Notes: generated by a model from the letters alone, not told the origin. Numbered from the stretch's first letter, positions 1 to 11,514 are shown. The stretch is 64,000 nt of DNA from Allomyces macrogynus ATCC 38327 (GCA_000151295.1 GG745339.1:425644-489643); one strand, 5' to 3'. Made by a program: numbers and translations.

Positions 1-463
1 CCCAAGCGACGCCGACATGTCGAGGAACGACGCGAGGTGCGTCTCGTCGAGGTACGAGAAGGGCGCAGCCCGCGAGCGCGGCCGCCGCGGCTGCATTGTT
101 ACCGCCGAGCGCCGCGTTCACGTCTGGCGGGAAGAGCGATGCCGGCGGCGGCGTGACCGAGTTGGATCCGGACGCGCCGGGTGACGTCAGGTTGACCGCA
201 TTCGGCCCTTGTAGGATCTGGTGCGGGAGCATCGGCGCGCCGCCGAGCAACGCCGACATGGGCAGGGCCGACGCGGGATTGGTGTTGAACCCGTTGAGCA
301 GCGGGAGACCCGTGAGGACCGGGTCAGCAGCCGGGTTGCCAGGCGCGAAAATGTTGACCGAGTTGAGGACGCCGGGCGAGCCGAGTGCCGATGCAGCAGC
401 AGCTTGCTGTTGCTGTTGCTGTTGTTGTTGCAATTGCAGGAGCTGCAGCTGCTGCAGTTGTTG

Positions 464-504
<41 letters not shown>

Positions 505-1095
505 ACGGATTGCCAAACGGCGCGGCGCCCTGCGACGCGGCCGCAGCCGCAGCGAACCCGAGGCCCTTCACTACAAGGCAGAATCGCGTCGCGTCAGCCG
601 ACTGTGCCGCCAATGACACGAACCCAAACTAGCAAAGGACGTACGGTAATAATTCTCGGCCTCGAGCTTCTGTACAAGCGCACGCAACTGTGCGTTCTCG
701 AGCTGCAACGACGTTGCGTCCGAGACTTTGGTCAAATCCTCGAGTTCCTTGACGCGCGCCTCGAGCTGCTTGATGTACCGCTCTTTCCGTTCGCGGAACG
801 CGCGCTGTGCAGCACGGTTCTGAGCCTTGCGCTTGTCCGACGGCTCGGCCGAGGTCGGTTTGCGGCCGGCGCGCTTCTTGCTGGCCGCGTCGTCAGCGGC
901 CGAAGCCGACGAGGCGGTCGCGGGCGCGGGGGTCGGTTCGGGCTTGACGGCGGCGGGCGTGGGAGCAGCGGCAGGGGCCGGGGTCACGGGCGACGACGTC
1001 GCGTGCGGCGGTGGTGCGGCAGGGGCCGCGTGCCATGGCAGGAGCTCGGACGGGAAGAGGTCAACGAGCGTCAGGTTCGACGGTTGGCCCTCCAT
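1..1095 (-). CDS. AP-1/Pap1-like bZIP transcription factor (3' end beyond window)
   Basis: The first exon (1095-645) encodes an acidic/proline-rich N-terminus with the motif FPSELLPWHA. A basic region follows with the fungal AP-1 signature NRAAQRAFRERKERY and then a leucine-zipper coiled coil. A phase-1 intron at 644-571 (donor gtacgt, acceptor ttgtag) joins ENYY to LKGLGFAAAA. After that come a long Gln tract and a Pro/Ser/Asn-rich tail. The known role of this family is DNA binding at TRE-like sites in stress responses, with the protein cycling between cytoplasm and nucleus. Near 60-90 the plausible reading continues in a different frame as SYLDETHLASFLDM, so a small indel or unresolved intron lies there. 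A paralogue sharing the FPSEL-x-PWHA motif lies at 25091-25913. Confidence 0.8.
395..503. repeat. CAG/CAA (Gln) microsatellite inside bZIP coding sequence
   Basis: On the minus strand this is an interrupted CAG/CAA run encoding poly-Gln with a few Leu residues in the bZIP gene. On the plus strand it reads as CTG/TTG. It is a length-variable tract of the kind common in transcription-factor activation regions. Confidence 0.85.
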
Positions 1096-1741
1096 GATGG
1101 CGGTGACGATCGCGGGCGAGGGCGACGGTGCGAATGCGGGGAGTTGCGCGCGCGTGCGGGCAGTGGACGGGGCGGGACGTGCTGAGGGCGACGGCCGAGG
1201 AGAGCACGAGTCGTGGAGAGAGAGCCGCGGCGGCGGTCATGGGCGAGCGTGAGGGGAAGCGCGACAGAGGAGGCCGAGCACCAGCGACCGGACACGAAGA
1301 ACAAAGGGCCAGCTCAAGGCACCTCAGCACCACCACCACAACAACCACCACCTTGGCCGACCTTGACCATCAACTGCGAACCACACCACCACAACCATCA
1401 CCACCGTCAACAACGCCCTCTCGCGCGTCCACGGCGACCTACCCCAATGCCCTTCTCCCCGGCGCAACGCGCGGCGCCCGCCCTGGTCGACAACGTGGCG
1501 CGCTTGGCACCGTGCGCGCGGACGAGGCGCGCGCAGCTCATCGTTACCCGTTTGCCTATCGACGGCGAGGGCCAACACCACTCATTACGATCTTCTTCGT
1601 CCTTCTTTCGCGTGAGGGGCCCCGTGGCGGCACGCGCGCGCATGCCAACCGCCCGCCCTGGTCGACGTGTCGGTCGAGAACCCGGCACGCCAACGGCTGA
1701 CAAAGACTGCAGTAGCCCTACTTTTGGACACGCCTCGACGC
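1096..1741. other. Intergenic region, no supported gene
   Basis: This stretch holds the presumed 5' flank of the bZIP gene and the 3' flank of the coiled-coil ORF. It includes a CAC/CAA-rich low-complexity segment around 1320-1405. Open frames here run on both strands but have composition-driven, non-protein-like translations. Confidence 0.5.
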
Positions 1742-3543
1742 TCACTCGTCCGGCGCGAACGAACCCGCCGCGACCCCGGCTCCCTGCCGCGGCGCATCGC
1801 CATCGCGACGTGCGAGTCCCGCCGCGCGCGCCTCAGCGAGTTCCGCGACCATATCGTCAACCTGGTCCACCGCCGCTGCCACCGCGTCGACTTGCGGCAC
1901 GACCGTCGTTGTCGGCTGCTGCTGTTGCGCCTTGCGCGACTTTTTGTTGTCCTTTTCGTACGCGGCGCGCCGCTCCTCGAACCGCGCCTTGGCCTCGCTG
2001 GAACAGGTACTGACCCGCGGCAACAATTCCACTTGCCGCGCTGTCCAGATGTCGACATATGGTCCAAGTCCAACCCGGATTGCGTCCAGCGCCTCGACCG
2101 CAGTTTCCGGTTCGTCTCCACCTTGCCAATGGCCTTGACCGCCTTCGGTACGATACCCGACGCGCTGGTCTGCTCTCGAAACGGGCACAACTCATCACCC
2201 ACCCCGTCGACCTTGCTCTGCTCTTGCACGAATTTGCGCGTCGCACGGTACCCGGCTTCTTGGATCCCAAGCGGTGGGTGTTGCAGTCGCTCCTTCTCCA
2301 TCTCGCGCCGAATCGTACGCTCGCATGGGACGGCTAAACCCATACCCAACATCATGGCAGCGAACCCGCCGACCTTGGTCGAATAGACGACTATGCAATC
2401 TTTTTCGACCTGATGGTACGAAAAGTTGCGGGTCGGGAAGGCGGCACGAGTACATGTGCTGGCAATGACGTTGTAGGTCCACTCGTTGGGCCGGATCGCG
2501 TTTTCTGCAATCGCCTTGGTGAGGTGCAGGACCGGGTCGCGAGGGCCGAATGCGCGTCCCGTCCGATCCTTGATTATTTTCAGGTACGGCTCGAGTTCAG
2601 CGCCGAGATACTGATTACTCTTTTCCTTTTCGTCGTGTAGGGCGCCGCGCAGCTCGCGCACTTCCTGGTTTGCCGAGTTGAGCTGAAATTGCTGCCGTGC
2701 GAGCGCGTCGTCCTTGGTGCGTTTAGTTTCGGCAAGTTGCGCCTGGACTTCTGCGACCCGCCGCGCCGCGTCGTCGTGTGCGTGCCCGAGTTGCGCTTGG
2801 TGATGATCACGCTCACGATCCAGTTGGCGTCGTGTAGTGTCGAGTTCGGCACCGAGTTCAGCAATGCGCTGTTGTGCGGCCCGCGCGTCTCGCGCCGCCG
2901 TGGCGAGTTGTGCGCGAAAATGTTCGATGGTCCGTTCTTGTGTACTGATCATTTCGCGGTCCTTTTCTTTCGACTTATGGCACTTGTTCAACTCGTCACA
3001 CCAGGACCGACTCGCGCCATGCGCGTGATCCCGCTCGCGTGCAGCCTCGGCCGCCGCGTGTCGGTGGTGGTGTGCACTGGCCGACGCGTCGCGCAGTTGC
3101 TGCTCGAGCTGGGCGACGTGCGCTTGCGCTGCAAATGGGTGGCCAGTGCGACCAGGCACATGACCATTCCCACGAGAACGCACGAGAAGGTCGAGGAGCG
3201 CCGAGAGCAGGTGGAGAGGATCTTGTGCGCCATGAACAGGCCCGCCGAGCAGAACCCGTGCGAGCCGGTCGTGTAGGATGATTTTGGCAATGGTGGGAAT
3301 GGTGACGACACAGTGCGACTTGGAGGTGGTATGGCCATGGACTGGGTCAACGTTGGTCGTGGTAATATCGAGGAACCCGCCCAGTTGCTCGAGTTGGTGG
3401 GGCTTGGGGATCTTGACATTAAAATTTGCCAGGAACTCTTGTGGGTCGAAATAGTTGGAGAACACGTTGGGTGGGTCGTCTGGCGACAAATACGGCACAA
3501 GCCCGTGGACCTGGGCCCATTGTTTGATCTTTGGCCAGAACAC
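1742..3543 (-). pseudogene. Coiled-coil protein, frame-broken; possible mobile-element ORF
   Basis: I do not recognise this protein. The main frame begins near 3543 with a plausible globular segment (FWPKIKQWAQVHGLVPYLSP). A coiled coil rich in E/Q/R/H follows between about 3130 and 2600. A Cys/His-poor domain (around 2570-2190) contains SYHQVEKDCIVVYS and VPCERTIRREMEKER. Near 2130 the good reading moves to another frame (EPETAVEALDAIRVGLGPYVD) and ends at 1742, so there is either an indel or a missed intron. The true start may lie in an upstream exon. The gene points away from the Fanzor gene and shares its 5' region. The VPCERTIRRE region faintly recalls N-terminal parts of P-element/THAP9-type transposases, but no DDE catalytic core is visible. 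Function is unknown. Confidence 0.45.
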
Positions 3544-4208
3544 GCGCGGATCAGCGCTTTATCAATCGAAAAAGGTGAAAATTTGGAGTGCGGCGACTGG
3601 CTGTACCATGTACGGGTGCGCCATGGCGCAAGAACGGTGACGACGTCGTGCTGACCGCACCCCTCTTCTCCCGTTGCCTGGTTCACCCATCTGGACGCGC
3701 CTCTCGATTTTGACAGCGGCTTTCCGTGGCTTTCTGTGGCTTGAACAACATAGGGTTGTCAACGCGCTTGAACGGGATGCGGCCGAGCGAGGGCCTTTAC
3801 GAGGGGGTCCGTAATGGTACGCCACCAAGCCACGCCGTTATCAAGGTTGTCCGGCCCCTGGGTCGCCTCTCCTCTTCTCGTAATCGCGACCCCTCCCCAC
3901 CAACCTTCACCTCTTCCTTTCAAATATCTCAAGTCCAACATTAGCCGTCCCTCTCTCGCGTGTCCAGTCGCTGTATAACCCGTCTCTCGCGGCTCTCCCT
4001 TCACCATCACCCAAGTATCAGTACTCGCTTTTACTTTCGCGTCCACGCTGGCTGTCCTCTGTGTGCTCTTGTGCTCGTTTCTTGCCTACTTTCACGACCT
4101 TGCCCGTACGTCTTTTTTGCTCACGTTCCATGCGCCTCCTTGTGTCTTTCTGCGCGTTCTCTCATTCATCGTGTCGTTTTCCTTTATTCAGACCTGGTGT
4201 GTGTCGCC
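3544..4208. other. Divergent intergenic region between coiled-coil ORF and Fanzor gene
   Basis: About 660 bp between the two divergent genes. The part from about 3880 to 4200 is pyrimidine-rich on the plus strand, typical of a fungal promoter or 5' UTR before the Fanzor start. I could not find terminal inverted repeats by eye here. Confidence 0.4.
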
Positions 4209-7200
4209 ATGGCCGATACTACACTACCTGTCGATGCTGTGCCCAGTGATGCCGCACCTGTCGCAGAGCCTATTCTACCCGCGCCAGTCGAGGATGTCGC
4301 ACCAGGTCTCGCCCCAAGTGTCCCGGCTCTCTCGGCCGTTGCGCCGAGTGACCAAGCACGCGCGCCCATTGTTTCAGTCGTTCCTCAAACTCTTCACCAC
4401 GCGCTCGTTGACGCTCCTGAGTACTTGGCCGTGCGCGCTGTCATCGAGGCCCGCTCTGAGCGGCTTGTCAATGCACATGGTTTTGCCGCGACTGAGGCGA
4501 CTCTTTACCTGCGGTACCGTGCGCGTCGTGCCTATGAAGATTTCCGCGACGCGTTGCTCTACGCCGAAGAGGACTACGAGTCGTCCAACGACATGGTCTC
4601 GGTCAGTGTGCTTTTGCTTTCTCGTGCTATACATTTTTCCATGTGATGTGCCAACAGACCTGCTTCTCCGCTGTACATAGCTGTTGAAGGCTGTCACGGT
4701 CGCTGATCAGCAGGCCGATTATCTCGTCTTTGGCATCCCCAACTGCGACCAGCTTGACCAGTATGCGACCGAGTACCTGCACCACGTGCATTACCCCAAC
4801 ACGCCGTTTGTCAATCGCTCGTTCTTTACCAGGTCTTTCGAGTACCTGTTCCAGGAGATTGTCAAGAATGGCTCAGAACACTTTCATCGCACGTTTCGCT
4901 ACGCTGCCGGGCGTTGCATCAACCCATTTGCAGTCCTCGTCGAATCTTGGCCGCCGCCAGCGCCACCTCGTGACCAACGTGCTGTGGAGCCCCCAGCCAA
5001 CCGCAGGATGCGCCGTGATTTTTACGCGGCCATCGACAAGTGGGTCACGACCATTTGCCGCCGTGGCTCAAAGCTGCAGCTCGACAAGTTTCTGTACAAG
5101 TGCGCATGCATCATTGTCGACTACAACTTGTTCATCTTGCAGAACCCCGAGTATGCCCGTGCGACTAGCGGTCTTGTTCCCGATCTTGGCGTGCTGCATG
5201 TTCCGGTGCCTTTTGTGCCGCCGCCGCCTGCTGCCGCTGACGACGAAGCACAAGGGCAAGTCGAGCAACAAGATAGTGTTCACCTTCCGCGGTTTATCCC
5301 TGAGGGCGTACGGATTGCGGCTGAGACTCTGCCGCGCAATCGGCATGCTCGTCGCAAGCAGGGCAAGGCGTGGATCGCACCTGCTGGTATTGATTCGCAC
5401 GCGTTCCAGCGGCTCGCGAAAGAAGTGCACGCCCGTGAGCAAGGTTCCAGTCAGCAAGACGAGGCGACACCACCGCCGCCTGCGTCTGGCACGTCTGGCG
5501 TCGATGGGCTGCACGACCAAGACGTGGCCATGGGCGAGAGTGCTTCGCATGAGCAGCAACACGGCCACGATGGCCAGGCCGATGATGCTGCCGCGCGCAG
5601 GGACGCGACGCGCGAAGAGGACGTGCCCATGCACGAGGGCGATTCTCGTGCAGATGCCGAGCCCCGGGTTTCCATTGCTGTGCCAGCAGCCCGACCTGAT
5701 GAGCCCACATCGGCCGGATCGCATGACGAGGATGTGCCCATGTGTGAAGGTGACTCGCGTACCGGTGCTCGCGGCGATGAGGACGAGGACACGTTCATGG
5801 ACGATGCCGACGCCCTTGTGGGTGCTGAACGTTCGGTTCCCGCAGCTGCACCAGCAGTCGAACCAGACGAGCCCACGCCGACCGGGTCGCTCGGAGATGG
5901 TGGTCCGCGTGACGAGGACGTGCGCATGGACAATGCCGCGTCGCGTGCAAGTGCTGGCGACGACTCGCATGAGGACTTGCCGTCTCAAGGCCGCGGTGAG
6001 CAGGATGCGCCATCTGGTGGTGATACCACGCCTGCTGCCCCCTTGCCTGGTGCTCTCGGGTCCCGTACCGCGTCTGGCAAGTCGCCCCCTGTTGATCCCC
6101 GTTTGGTCTATCGTGATTACGACAAGATCAAGGACGATCCGCGTATGACGGCTTCTGGTCGTGCTGCACGGCGTTGGCGGTCCCGCCACAAGATCCATCC
6201 CGAGACCAATCACCCGCCTCCCTGGCCGCCAGCACTGCCGACGTATCCTCCTTCGGGACCGATGCGGCCTGGCCAAGCACATGTCGCGCGCACGCTGAAC
6301 GCCCATCGTGGTGGTATTCACGCTTCCACGACCGGTCCCATTTCCTCGGACGAACGCAAGCGACGCGCTGGTTTGCCGTCTGCCGCTGCTCGTAAGCGCC
6401 GTGCTGCCGAGGCTGATCGCGCTCCCAAGGCTGCTGAGCGCAAGGCTGCTGAGCGCAAGGCCGCCGAGTCTTTGCCGTCTTCCTCGTCGTCGCCGTCGTC
6501 CTCGTCGGCTCGCGCCGCAGATCCTGGTGGGGATGGTGATGGCGGGGATGGTGGTGACAACCCGGAGCGTCCTCCCCGCGTTCGTCATCCTGACGTGCGT
6601 GACCGGCTCATTGCTGACCAGGTCAAGGAGTTGGTTCTCAGTCTGACCGACATGTTTCGCCACTGTCATCGCAAGCCGACGCGACCGCAGAACATTCTGT
6701 TTGCGATTGTCGATTTTGTCCATGCTCGAGTCGATCTTGCTCGCCAGCATTACGCGTACCTGCAAGAAAATCGCGCCTGCATTGATCAAGTCGCTGATCA
6801 TTTTGCGGTTGCGCGTCGGTGGTTTTGTCCAGACTTGACCATCTTCCCGCACATGGCACTCAAGCGCCGGCATGTTCGGCTTGATTCGATGGACATTACC
6901 CGTGGTCTTCTTGCTGAGTTCCCGGGCAACTCGCCAGACTTACTCCACGTGGTGTTTGGGTTGATCATGAAACACGCGCATCTCGATTCTCTCGTCCCTG
7001 GTGCCAGTGACCTGAACGTGCCAGACGAGCAGTATGAGCTTGCCCTTGAACAGTATGCATGGCAGAAATTACGCGATATATCGCCTCAACTTGCACGTTT
7101 GCGCACCAAATTCTGCTCGGATCCGTCGATTAGTCCCGTCTTGAGTGGCTATTGGCAAAAGCCACGCGTTGATGGTGCACCGCGTGTCGGTTCGTCGTTC

Positions 7201-9016
7201 ACCACCAACGGCTATGCGGCGCACATCTTGATTTCGCGTGTGGTACGTGAATGATCACTCGTCTTGTTTTCCCGACTCTTTGTCCCGGATCATCAACTGA
7301 TCTGTATTTTCAATTTACCATTTTTCTTGCTAGCCTACGGACGACGACGTGCGTCGCGTCGGCGGGGAGGGCGAGATCAAGCAAAAGTCGACGCGTCGTG
7401 TTGTTACCCGGGGTCCTGGTCGCGCTGTCGCCGCCAAGTCGCTGCACTCGCGGCTCGGCACGGGCGAGTTTGCTGCGATCAAGAGTCGCTCGCTCATCGT
7501 GTCCGACTACCCAAAAGGGCTGATTGCCGTCGATCCGGGCCAGTCCACGCTCATGACCAAGACGACGCTTACGCCGTTCCGCGTCGGTGCCTTTGCCAAT
7601 GGCTGGATCAACATCAAGTGGGAAATCACTCGGCGTCGGAACCCGGGCTACAAGTCGTGGTCGATTCCGGGTCCTCGGTGGAGCGCTGCAACGGGTCAAC
7701 GCAACCAGACTTTGCAGATTTTGCGCCTACGGCAGCACCAGTCGGACTTGGAGCAGATCGAGTCGCGTTTGCCGGCCGTTCACGATCCGACCCTAGCCGG
7801 TATCATTGTGCTCGCCAAGGCCGTGACCACCAACATGGAGCGCATTCTCGGGTTCAAGATGGACCGCCGCTATGCCAAGTACGATTTGCAGGCGACCATT
7901 GCCAAGCAGCGCGCCTTGGCCTACTTGCGCAACAAGTTTACTGGTTATGGCGTTCTCTTTGGGAACAAGGGTGCTGTCCAAATCAACCGCGTCACGCGCA
8001 TGCCCGTCAAGGGCGTGATTCGCTATCTTTTAGTCTATGGTATCGACGTCCTGCTTGTTGATGAGCATCGTACGTCAAAATTCTGTGCAGTCTGTGGTTC
8101 TGAGTTTGAGGCGACGCCCGCGATGAAGGTCAACCGCAAGTTTGCCTACCGTTACCTGCACTGCCCTAGCTGCAAGTACGTTGTGAACCGCGACGTGAAC
8201 GCGTCGTGGAACATGTTCCGCGTCGCGTTGCGCGACGTGTTTGACATTTACGTTGCCGACTCGATGCTCAAGCACCCGCTCGCGCTCTTGCCGAGTCGTG
8301 GCGCACCTCGCCCTCTGCTCCCGCAACCAGGCGACGACGATTTTGACGATTCGGCCCACGATCGTTACTCTGGCAATCATGGTGGTCCCGGTGGCGGTGG
8401 CGATGGCGGCCACGGCGGTGGTCCGCGTGGTCGCGTTTCTGCTCCCCGCCGTGGTACTTTTCCGGCACGTGGTCGCTCTCGTGGTGGTGGTGCTCGTGGT
8501 GGATCGGCCACTGCTCAAGCCCATGCTGTTGCTGCACCCGTCGCGTCGAGTGGCGATCCACCCGCCGATACCGTGGTCCCCACAAATGGATCCGATGCCG
8601 CGTCTTTCTCGACCTCTCCCGCCTCGCCCTTCCCTGGTCTCCCCAGCCTTCCTGATCTGCGCCAAGGTTCCCGCTTGCTCGATTCGCTCGGTTCGGCTCC
8701 TGACCGATTGACTCTTGGCGCGCGCGAAAAGTTGGTGTTGATGCGCAAGGGTGCGGCGAGTCGGTTTGGCAAGTTTGTCTCGATCTGGTCGCCGGCCCAG
8801 ACGCTTGTTCATCAGGGTGTTGTCCAGGGCAACCAGGCCTATGATTCGTTGCCCACGCTCCCACCGCCCATTGCCCTTCCACTGTACCTGCCTCGCAAGT
8901 TTGGTTCTTTGGTTCGGGGTTTTACTTCGGATCTGTCGTCGTATTTTGATGAGGCTGGCGCCGTGCCGCGGGTGATTCCTACGCCCGAGAGCGAGGAGAG
9001 CGAGGGTCAGATGTAA
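4209..9016 (+). CDS. Fanzor: eukaryotic TnpB-like RNA-guided nuclease with giant N-terminal extension
   Basis: Three exons join in phase 0: 4209-4601, 4681-7242 and 7334-9016 (introns 4602-4680 and 7243-7333), giving about 1545 aa. The RuvC-like core lies in exon 3. RuvC-I is GLIAVDPGQST, with Asp about residue 1052 (codon at 7532). The Fanzor-type motif VDEHRTSKFC carries the relocated catalytic Glu at about residue 1229 (codon at 8063). A CxxC...CxxC zinc ribbon follows (about 1236/1239/1262/1265), and RuvC-III is NRDVNAS, with Asp about 1272. The segment SFTTNGY just before the second intron matches the strand preceding RuvC-I in this family. The N-terminal extension has acidic repeats (DEDVPM-type), a basic KRR-rich patch and a helical domain. 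The C-terminal tail is Gly/Arg-rich. Known Fanzors cleave DNA guided by an RNA made from their own locus and reside in transposons. The intron-rich, long form next to other element genes suggests the Fanzor1 group (inference). Confidence 0.88.
5515..5990 (+). repeat. Imperfect acidic repeats in the Fanzor extension
   Basis: The encoded protein repeats a module built around Asp-Glu-Asp-Val-x-Met (DVAMGES, EDVPMHEGDSR, EDVPMCEGDSR, DTFMDDA, EDVRMDNAASR). The modules are separated by Pro/Ala-rich linkers containing PDEPT. These look like degenerate intragenic duplications in a disordered segment. Confidence 0.7.
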
Positions 9017-9329
9017 GATTTGTCGCATCCTGTTTGTTCGTTTGTGTCCATGTCTGTGAATAACATTTCTCATTTGTCACTTTCTTGCTCGGTTGTCCTG
9101 GTTTGTGCAACTTTCTGGCACAGCATGGCGAGCGTCAATGCGATGGCTCCATTCTGACTCCATTCCCTCCAACACGGTCTCGACTGCCAGTACGACCGCG
9201 CGAATTGCCCCATCTTGTTCCACCTCTTCTCATTCTCTCGCAACACCACCGTCTACTGCGCTCTTGTCTGGTCGCATCGCGCTCAACCTGTCCCCGTGTC
9301 AGTGTCTGTGCTCTTCCATCAACCGTTGA

Positions 9330-11514
9330 CCGACTTGTTTGGCACCGATCCGCGCGTCAACATGCTACCGCTGCCGCAATACGAGCACATTGACGCCACG
9401 GCGCTCATCTACCCAACTGTGAATCCGGCGTACAAGAACATGTATCAAGTCGTGTCTGCTCGACTCGTGGTCCGTTTGCAGTTGCGATATCAACTTGTTG
9501 CGTTTCACAGGCGCCAAATTCAAGTCTTTTTGCATTCTTTTCTGTCAGCTCGCGCCGGACCTTATCGTCTTTTGCGGGCCCAAGATTCCCATGGGCTTCC
9601 GGTCGACACGATTTACTGTGCGTGTCGCGTTGGTTGATCCTTTTAAGATCAATTGTGTCTCAACTTGGCTGCTCTGTTTTTATAACACTTAGGATCCTGG
9701 CGGCCCCTACTCGACGCCGTGCCTCACGAAACGCGACTGTGTCGATATGATCCAGGTCCGTCTCGCCTCTGCACCCCTCTTTTATCATTTCCGCGTCCGA
9801 TGGTCGCTTGCACCGGGGTCTCTTGATTTGGCGATTCGTCGATTCTCCGCGTCCTTTTCACGAATCCTGACTGGGTGGACAATGATTCTTCTTCCTTTTT
9901 CTTTTGAAATCTAGAAGGGCGAATTGGTTGTGCAAAGCCGGCTCTACGGTGGGCGTAATTTGCCGCCCACGCAATATGCGTACGTACCCATGTTTTGCTT
10001 TGCCTTGATCTCCTCGCGGAACACGACGGATTGTTTGTCGAGCAACGTTTTCTACTCTTGTCCTGACTCGATGCGTTGGCATCTGTAGTCATTTTCGCTG
10101 TTGCCCTCGGGAACTCCTCAAAATGACGACCAACTTTGCCGAGTACGATCAGCTCAAGGCCGCCGCTCTCGCCAACCAGTCCATGACGCAGCAGCAGCTC
10201 GATCAACTTGATGCGCACCTGCGCGGACTCGATCTTACCCCTCAATGCATCCAAGCCGATCAACTTCCCACCTTCCGCCCTGGTTGGCTCGACGCTGCCA
10301 TGCAGAATCCCGAGTATGTTGCTTTGCTGGCCCGGGCCGAGTCTGCGGCCACGTCCTCGTCGTCGGCTCCCGTTGCTGCTAGCGTGCATCCTCCCCATTC
10401 CTCTCTTCCTACGGCGACCTTTCAACCACTGCATGTTCCGGCTGCCGCTCCCGCTTCTTTGTCGCCGGGCGATGAGCCCATGGACGTTGATCAACCACTG
10501 CCGCCGCCGCTCGACGTGCCTGTATCGCAGAACGTGGTCCTGACCTTGACTCCCGCGTTGGACCGACCCGACACACCGCGTCTGCCCGCTGCATCTGAGA
10601 CGGCTCCCGCTCCTCCTCGCGTTTCCAAGGCAAAGCGCTTACCCTCGGACGTCAATCTTGGTCCGAAATCCACCAAGCGCGTCAAGACCGGCAAGGCTGG
10701 CAATGCTGCCAAGAACGATGCGTCGGGTGCGACAGCCTCGAATTCGGTCGAGTCTGCCTCGTCGCTTGCTGATCCCGTCGAGGCCGCATACCAAAGCATT
10801 TTCCAGGATCCGGAGAAAGAACCTGTCGTATCGGTGCATCACTTGGAGACACTGACGCGTAAGGATCTGCGCTGTCTGCGGGACAAGGGCTGGCTCGGCG
10901 ATCAAGTCATCAATGGCTATGGTCGCATGCTCGCTGACCATTGTCGCAAATCTGGCGGTGCATTGCCCAACATCCACTTCTTCGATTCCTTTTTTTACCA
11001 GCACATCTGCGCCTACGGGCACAAGCAAGTCGCGCGATGGACCAAGCGATTTGACCTGTTTGCGCTCGACCTGCTGCTGTTCCCCGTGCACCTCAGCCAA
11101 CACTGGTGTCTCGGGTGCGTCAATTTCCGCCGCAAGCGCATCGAGTACTACGATTCGCTGCACGGGCCAGTGGGGCCATACTTTGCCAAGGTGCGCAAGT
11201 ACCTCGACGCTGAGCACCGCACCAAGAAGGGGGGCGCTCCGTTTGATTTTGATGGGTGGACCGATTACTATCCGACCGCGCCGGGCCACGAGCAGATCCC
11301 ACGCCAGACAAACGGCTATGATTGCGGCGTCTTTACGTGCGCCTTCATGCACCACGTCGTGAACCAAGGGGCCGAGTGGCAATTCAAGCAGGAGGACATG
11401 GCCGCCTGGCGGCGCCGGATCGTGCATGAGTTTGTCGAGTATGGTCGCGAGTGCAAGTTGGCGCAGTCGCAGTCTCGGCGGCAGCAGCGGCAGCAAGGGT
11501 CACAGTCTGCGTGA
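9330..11514 (+). CDS. Multi-exon gene ending in a Ulp1/SENP (C48) cysteine protease domain; 5' end uncertain
   Basis: The last exon (10090-11514) encodes a Pro/Ala/Ser-rich region (with GDEPMDVDQP) followed by a Ulp1-like catalytic domain. His is in LSQHWCLGC, Asp in YYDSLHG, Gln in PRQTNGYDCG and the nucleophile Cys in YDCGVFTC. Family members cleave SUMO or related modifiers and are often carried by eukaryotic transposons. Upstream exons 9511-9617, 9693-9755 and 9915-9979 splice in consistent frame into the protease exon (FRSTRFT / DPGGPYSTPC / KGELVVQSRLYGG). A further likely exon lies at about 9330-9466. If those exons belong to a separate gene, the protease would start at ATG 10123. It lies just downstream of Fanzor in the same orientation, which suggests the same element. 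Confidence 0.75.

Noticed and set aside
385..1252. Long plus-strand open frames across the bZIP gene
   Set aside because: They are mirror readings of a GC-rich, repeat-containing minus-strand gene. The minus strand gives a real bZIP domain and a consistent intron.
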